DNA from: Fibrobacter succinogenes
GTDB taxonomy: Bacteria > Fibrobacterota > Fibrobacteria > Fibrobacterales > CADBQJ01
Reading direction: 5' to 3'
Assembly (NCBI GenBank): GCA_902796785.1
Contig: CADBQJ010000292.1
Coordinates: forward strand, 1 to 10,276
DNA: 10,276 bases
The position numbers and the translations under genes are program-made. Below, piece after piece: positions 1-10,276 of this stretch. The notes beneath the pieces are model-generated. The model searched no databases and was not told the DNA's origin. It was given only the letters and a program-made list of their open reading frames with translations. Each line of letters starts with the position of its first letter. The first letter of the stretch is position 1.

Positions 1-74
1 AGGGCCTGCGCTTCGCCATCCGCGAAGGCGGCCGCACCATCGGCGCCGGCTCCGTCACCGAAATCTTCGCGTAG
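1..74 (+). CDS. tuf: Elongation factor Tu, C-terminal end (partial)
   Basis: Only the end of the gene is in the window. Reading from base 3, the last 23 codons encode GLRFAIREGGRTIGAGSVTE followed by IFA and a TAG stop at 72-74. RFAIREGGRT.GAG.VT is the highly conserved final strand pair of EF-Tu domain 3. EF-Tu is the cytoplasmic GTPase that brings aminoacyl-tRNA to the ribosomal A site. The GTPase domain lies upstream of the window, so its motifs cannot be checked. The position just before rpmG, a tRNA and secE is the classic tufB-type location. The stop codon forms part of the ribosome binding site of rpmG (TAGGAAG, 72-78), so the two genes are almost certainly co-transcribed. Confidence 0.96.
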   Translation, partial: GLRFAIREGGRTIGAGSVTEIFA

Positions 75-84
75 GAAGTCGAAC

Positions 85-252
85 ATGGCAAAGAAAGCCG
101 ACATTCGCGTCTCCATCGAGCTGGAATCGACCGAAGGCAGCGGCTACCGCTACCGCACGGTCAAGAACCGCCGCACGCAGACGGGTCGCATGGAACTGAA
201 GAAGTACGACCCCGTCCTGCGGAAGCACGTCCTGTTCAAGGAAGCGAAGTAG
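85..252 (+). CDS. rpmG: 50S ribosomal protein L33, cysteine-free type
   Basis: This 55-residue protein is the usual length for L33, a small protein of the large ribosomal subunit near the E site. It carries the family core YRTVKNRR (residues 23-30) and MELKKYDPVLRKHVLFKEAK at the C-terminus. There is no cysteine anywhere: the positions that hold CxxC pairs in the zinc-ribbon form read STEGSG and YDPVLRKH. It is therefore the zinc-independent C-minus form of L33. The ATG at 85 is preceded by AGGAAG at 73-78, six bases away, which overlaps the tuf stop codon. The next feature, a tRNA, begins nine bases after the TAG stop. It is too short for many gene callers but the family match is clear. Confidence 0.96.
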   Translation: MAKKADIRVSIELESTEGSGYRYRTVKNRRTQTGRMELKKYDPVLRKHVLFKEAK

Positions 253-261
253 TAGGTATCA

Positions 262-334
262 AGGCTTGTAGCTCAATTGGTAGAGCAGCGGTCTCCAAAA
301 CCGCAGGTTGGGGGTTCGAGCCCCTCCGAGCCTG
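262..334 (+). tRNA. trnW: tRNA-Trp (anticodon CCA)
   Basis: A full cloverleaf can be folded by hand. The acceptor stem AGGCTTG (262-268) pairs with CGAGCCT (327-333), with one G-U pair. The D arm is GCTC/GAGC (271-274 with 283-286). The anticodon stem GCGGT/ACCGC (288-292 with 300-304) encloses the loop CTCCAAA, giving anticodon CCA at 295-297. The variable loop is AGGTT (305-309). The T stem GGGGG/CCCTC (310-314 with 322-326) has one G-U pair and encloses TTCGAGC. A1-U72 and discriminator G73 (base 334) match known bacterial tRNA-Trp identity features. The 3' CCA is not encoded (GTC follows), so a CCA-adding enzyme is needed. The tRNA lies inside the operon between rpmG and secE and must be cut out of the mRNA. 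Confidence 0.97.
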
Positions 335-352
335 GTCGCCAAAGGGAAGAAC

Positions 353-535
353 ATGAAGAAGCTGCAGGAATATCTGAAGGAAGTGATCCAGGAGCTCCGC
401 AAGGTCTCCTGGCCCGGCAAGGAAGAGCTCAAGGGCTCGACCACGGTGGTCATCTTCTTCAGCGTCGTGATGGCGGTCTTCGTCTGGGGCGTGGACTTCC
501 TTTTGTCCGAACTGTTCAAAATGGTGATCCGGTAG
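353..535 (+). CDS. secE: Preprotein translocase subunit SecE
   Basis: The 60-residue product is the short, single-spanning form of SecE typical outside the gamma-proteobacteria, where E. coli has three membrane segments. SecE clamps and stabilises the SecY channel in the inner membrane. An amphipathic N-terminal helix (residues 1-18) leads into the signature LRKVSWPGKEEL (15-26). One hydrophobic span follows at about 29-51 (TTVVIFFSVVMAVFVWGVDF), then a short tail. The ATG at 353 was chosen over an in-frame ATG at 308 because the latter lies inside the tRNA. AGGGAAG at 343-349 gives a ribosome binding site just upstream. The gene sits between tRNA-Trp and nusG, the standard bacterial context. 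Confidence 0.95.
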   Translation: MKKLQEYLKEVIQELRKVSWPGKEELKGSTTVVIFFSVVMAVFVWGVDFLLSELFKMVIR

Positions 536-573
536 GGTCCCGAAAAACCGCGAGAAGACGATTCGTCCAAGGC

Positions 574-582
574 GGGAGGTGA
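574..582 (+). promoter_or_regulatory. Strong ribosome binding site of nusG
   Basis: GGGAGGTGA at 574-582 contains GGAGGTGA, a full match to the anti-Shine-Dalgarno end of 16S rRNA (3'-CCUCCACU-5'). It decides between two in-frame GTG codons. The one at 579 overlaps the site and could not be used well with it, while the GTG at 585 lies five bases beyond the GGAGG core. It is the strongest such site in the window. Confidence 0.8.
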
Positions 583-584
583 CG

Positions 585-1136
585 GTGAACTGGTACGTCG
601 TGAATAGTTACTCCGGGCAGGAGCTGAGCGTGCAGAAGCTGATCGAGGCTTTCCGCGACGGCTCCGACGCGGAAGGACTGGCGTTCAAGGGCCGGGTCGG
701 CGAAGTGCGCGTCCCCACCCACGACGTCACGTCGATGTCCGGCGGCCGCCGCCGCGTCACCAAGTCGAAGAACTTCCCCGGCTACGTGCTCGTCGAGGCC
801 GACATGGACCAGAGCCTCATGAACGCGCTGGCCACCATCCCCGGCGTCATCCGCTTCCTGAGCGACCGCCACGGGAAGCCCGAGCCCCTCTCCCAGGAGG
901 AAGTCAACCGCATCCTGGGCGTCGGCGACGAAAACGGCCCCTCCGACGGCGGCGTGGTCATCGACCCCTACGTCAAGGGCGACACGGTCCGGATCAAGGC
1001 CGGGCCTTTCAAGGACTTCGACGGCAACGTCGAGGACGTGCAAACCGAGAAGTGCAAACTCAAAGTCATGGTCAGCGTGTTTGGGAGATCTACGCCTGTC
1101 GAGCTCGGTTTCGACCAGGTGGAACGGTTGTCTTGA
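585..1136 (+). CDS. nusG: Transcription termination/antitermination factor NusG
   Basis: NusG binds the beta' clamp helices across the RNA polymerase cleft, suppresses pausing, and through its KOW domain contacts Rho or ribosomal protein S10. From GTG 585 the protein has 183 residues, close to the family norm. The N-terminal NGN domain opens with NWYVVNSYSGQE (2-13) and includes the conserved FPGYVLVE (64-71) and a PGVIRFL strand. A flexible linker (about 110-127, DENGPSDGG) joins the C-terminal KOW domain (about 129-181), with VKGDTVRIKAGPFKDFDG, then FGRSTPVEL. No large insertion domain II is seen. The start is set by a near-perfect Shine-Dalgarno site; an in-frame GTG two codons earlier overlaps that site. 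rplK begins 26 bases after the stop. Confidence 0.97.
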   Translation: MNWYVVNSYSGQELSVQKLIEAFRDGSDAEGLAFKGRVGEVRVPTHDVTSMSGGRRRVTKSKNFPGYVLVEADMDQSLMNALATIPGVIRFLSDRHGKPEPLSQEEVNRILGVGDENGPSDGGVVIDPYVKGDTVRIKAGPFKDFDGNVEDVQTEKCKLKVMVSVFGRSTPVELGFDQVERLS

Positions 1137-1162
1137 CCAAGCGCTGAACAGGAGCAACAACA

Positions 1163-1588
1163 GTGGCTAAGAAAGTCGTAGGACAGATCAAGCTGCAGAT
1201 TCCCGGCGGGGCCGCCAATCCCTCGCCGCCCGTGGGCCCGGCGCTGGGCCAGCGGGGCGTGAACATCATGGAGTTCTGCAAGCAGTTCAACGCGCGCACC
1301 CAGAACTCGAAGGGCGTCGTCGTGCCCGTGATCATCACGGTCTACGCCGACAAGTCCTTCACCTTCGTGACCAAGACCCCGCCGGTCCCGGTGCTCCTGA
1401 TGAAGGAAGCCGGCATCGAGAAGGCCTCCGGCGAACCCAACCGCAAGAAGGTCGGCTCCGTGAGCCGCGCCCAGGTCCGGAAGATCGCCGAGCTCAAGAT
1501 GCCCGACCTCAACACCGTCAGCCTCGAAGCCGCGTGCTCCATGGTTGCCGGCACGGCCCGCTCCATGGGCCTGGACGTCACCGACTAA
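1163..1588 (+). CDS. rplK: 50S ribosomal protein L11
   Basis: L11 forms the GTPase-associated centre with 23S rRNA and L10-L12, and is needed for the RelA stringent response. The 141-residue product is full length. The N-terminal domain (about 1-68) carries the proline-rich [20 protein letters not shown] (20-39); Pro22 and Pro23 are the residues linked to thiostrepton-type antibiotics in other bacteria. The linker [10 protein letters not shown] precedes the rRNA-binding C-terminal domain (about 75-141), with [12 protein letters not shown] and a [10 protein letters not shown] end. Translation starts at a GTG at 1163, the only plausible start, with AGGAG at 1150-1154 eight bases upstream. rplA follows after 11 bases. 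Confidence 0.98.
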   Translation: MAKKVVGQIKLQIPGGAANPSPPVGPALGQRGVNIMEFCKQFNARTQNSKGVVVPVIITVYADKSFTFVTKTPPVPVLLMKEAGIEKASGEPNRKKVGSVSRAQVRKIAELKMPDLNTVSLEAACSMVAGTARSMGLDVTD

Positions 1589-1599
1589 GGCAGGTCACC

Positions 1600-2286
<687 letters not shown>

Positions 2287-2293
2287 GCGCACC

Positions 2294-2824
2294 ATGGCGA
2301 TTACTAAAGCGAAGAAAGAAAGCATTGTCAAGGAGCTCGTCGACGATCTCCGCGCGGCTTCCGCCATCTACGTGATCGACTACAAGGGGCTCTCCGAGGT
2401 CGACGACAATCTTCTGCGCAAGAAGATGCACGGCGCCTCCATCGAGTACCGCGTGGTCAAGAACTCCCTGATCAAGCACGCCCTCGAGCAAGCGGGCGTG
2501 CAGGGTCTGGACAACGTCCTCCAGGGCGTCACCTCCCTGGCCTTCGGCTCGGCCGACGAACCGATGGCCCCCGCGAAGGTGTTCAAGGAGTTCATGAAGG
2601 GTCGCGAAGAGCAGATGTCGGTCAAGGCCATCACGATGGACGGCACGGTCCTCCCCGGTTCCGCGCTCGACTCCGTCGCCTCGATGCCCAACCGCAAGGA
2701 GATGCTCTCGCAGATCGTCTCGATCATCCTCGGACCCGGCGCCAACCTCGTCGCGATCTTCAAGGGCCCCGCCTCGCGCGTGGCCGGACAGGTCAAGGCC
2801 CTCGAAGAAAAGCTTCAGGGCTAA
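2294..2824 (+). CDS. rplJ: 50S ribosomal protein L10
   Basis: L10 anchors the L12 dimers to 23S rRNA at the base of the stalk. The 176-residue protein begins with the typical MAITKAKKESIVKELVDDL. The core includes YVIDYKGLS, LRKKMHGASIEYRVVKNSL and GVTSLAF, the rRNA-binding globular domain. The C-terminal part (LGPGANLVAIFKGPASRVAG, then QVKALEEKL) is the helix that holds the L12 N-terminal domains. The length suits two or three L12 dimers, but the number cannot be read safely from sequence alone. Only seven bases separate it from rplA and the upstream match to a Shine-Dalgarno site is weak (TAGGCG), so translational coupling to rplA is likely. This leaves no room for the long L10-binding leader known in E. 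coli. Confidence 0.98.
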   Translation: MAITKAKKESIVKELVDDLRAASAIYVIDYKGLSEVDDNLLRKKMHGASIEYRVVKNSLIKHALEQAGVQGLDNVLQGVTSLAFGSADEPMAPAKVFKEFMKGREEQMSVKAITMDGTVLPGSALDSVASMPNRKEMLSQIVSIILGPGANLVAIFKGPASRVAGQVKALEEKLQG

Positions 2825-2860
2825 ACAGCAAGTTTCACAACCAAAACGGAGAACACAAAC

Positions 2861-3241
<381 letters not shown>

Positions 3242-3259
3242 GTCAATTCGCTGATTCCA

Positions 3260-3302
3260 CCCTGGAAGTTCCCGCGAAAGCGGGGACTTCCGGGGCGTTT
3301 TT
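3260..3302 (+). terminator. Intrinsic terminator or attenuator between rplL and rpoB
   Basis: Left arm GGAAGTTCCCGC (3264-3275) pairs with right arm GCGGGGACTTCC (3280-3291) around a GAAA tetraloop (3276-3279), with one G-U pair. The stem extends by four more pairs (3260-3263 with 3292-3295, one of them U-G), giving about 16 pairs. After CG comes TTTTT at 3298-3302. This is a textbook intrinsic terminator shape capped with a stable GNRA loop. E. coli has an attenuator at the same place that stops most ribosomal protein transcripts before rpoB. By analogy this one probably lets through only part of the polymerases. Its efficiency cannot be read from sequence. Confidence 0.88.
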
Positions 3303-3306
3303 GACA
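3301..3306 (+). promoter_or_regulatory. Possible -35 box for rpoB, unproven
   Basis: TTGACA, an exact sigma70 -35 consensus, overlaps the end of the terminator T run. A matching -10 would fall near 3324-3330, where GGTCACT is a poor match to TATAAT. It is listed because an rpoBC promoter here would make sense right after a strong terminator. The evidence is half a promoter, and chance is a real alternative since the T run supplies two of the six bases. Confidence 0.2.
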
Positions 3307-3346
3307 CTCGCGGCAGTCCACACGGTCACTGAAAAAAGAGGCATCC

Positions 3347-7720
<4,374 letters not shown>

Positions 7721-7724
7721 GAAG

Positions 7725-10276
<2,552 letters not shown>

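Noticed and set aside
308..352. An upstream ATG giving secE 15 extra residues
   Set aside because: The codons would lie inside the tRNA-Trp T arm and acceptor stem and encode no SecE sequence. The ATG at 353 has its own ribosome binding site.
656..780. Possible extra domain in NusG after the first helix (DGSDAEGLAFKGRVGEV)
   Set aside because: The stretch is only a few residues longer than usual and leads straight into the normal NGN strands. The total length of 183 is ordinary, so no insertion domain is present.
1534..1599. An N-terminal extension of L1 into rplK
   Set aside because: The extra 22 residues are out-of-frame rplK sequence. The ATG at 1600 gives the normal L1 length and N-terminus.
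3255..3267. A small alternative hairpin TTCCA-CCC-TGGAA overlapping the left arm of the terminator
   Set aside because: It could in principle act as an antiterminator, but five pairs with a three-base loop cannot compete with a 16-pair GNRA-capped stem without a helper. No evidence of one is visible.

Overview
This is an ordinary but very complete housekeeping locus: the transcription and translation gene cluster tuf - rpmG - tRNA-Trp - secE - nusG - rplK - rplA - rplJ - rplL - rpoB - rpoC, all on the + strand. The window cuts tuf at its 5' end (only the last 23 full codons are present) and rpoC at its 3' end (the first 850 codons are present, up to the start of the bridge helix). No mobile element, CRISPR array, phage gene or foreign gene is visible, and no stretch over about 110 bases lacks a gene.

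The organism is a bacterium with strongly G+C-rich DNA and a very strong preference for codons ending in C or G. The proteins look like those of the FCB or PVC side of the tree rather than Proteobacteria, Firmicutes or Actinobacteria. Beta' has a longer spacer before the bridge helix ([16 protein letters not shown]) of the kind remembered from Bacteroidetes-type enzymes. Beta is unusually long (1457 residues against 1342 in E. coli). High-G+C groups such as Fibrobacterota, Krumholzibacteriota or Kiritimatiellota are possible, but the phylum cannot be settled by eye.

Layout. Positions 1-252 hold the end of EF-Tu and a cysteine-free L33. Positions 262-334 hold a tRNA-Trp (CCA anticodon, 3' CCA not encoded) inside the operon. 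Positions 353-1136 hold SecE and NusG. Positions 1163-3241 hold the L11, L1, L10 and L12 proteins of the ribosomal stalk and L1 arm, with 7 to 36 base gaps. A 105-base gap follows, with a 16-pair GNRA-capped hairpin and a T run that looks like an intrinsic terminator or attenuator. Positions 3347-10276 hold rpoB and rpoC, separated by 4 bases.

Together these genes make the factor-binding face of the ribosome (L10, L12, L11, L1, with EF-Tu as its client), the core RNA polymerase beta and beta' subunits, the elongation factor NusG that couples polymerase to the ribosome, and the SecE subunit of the translocon. The hairpin after rplL is well placed to keep polymerase subunit output below ribosomal protein output, as in E. 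coli. The most unusual points are large insertions in the beta and beta' subunits, the tRNA acting as a processing spacer in front of secE, and the lack of room for the classical L10 and L1 autoregulatory leaders.
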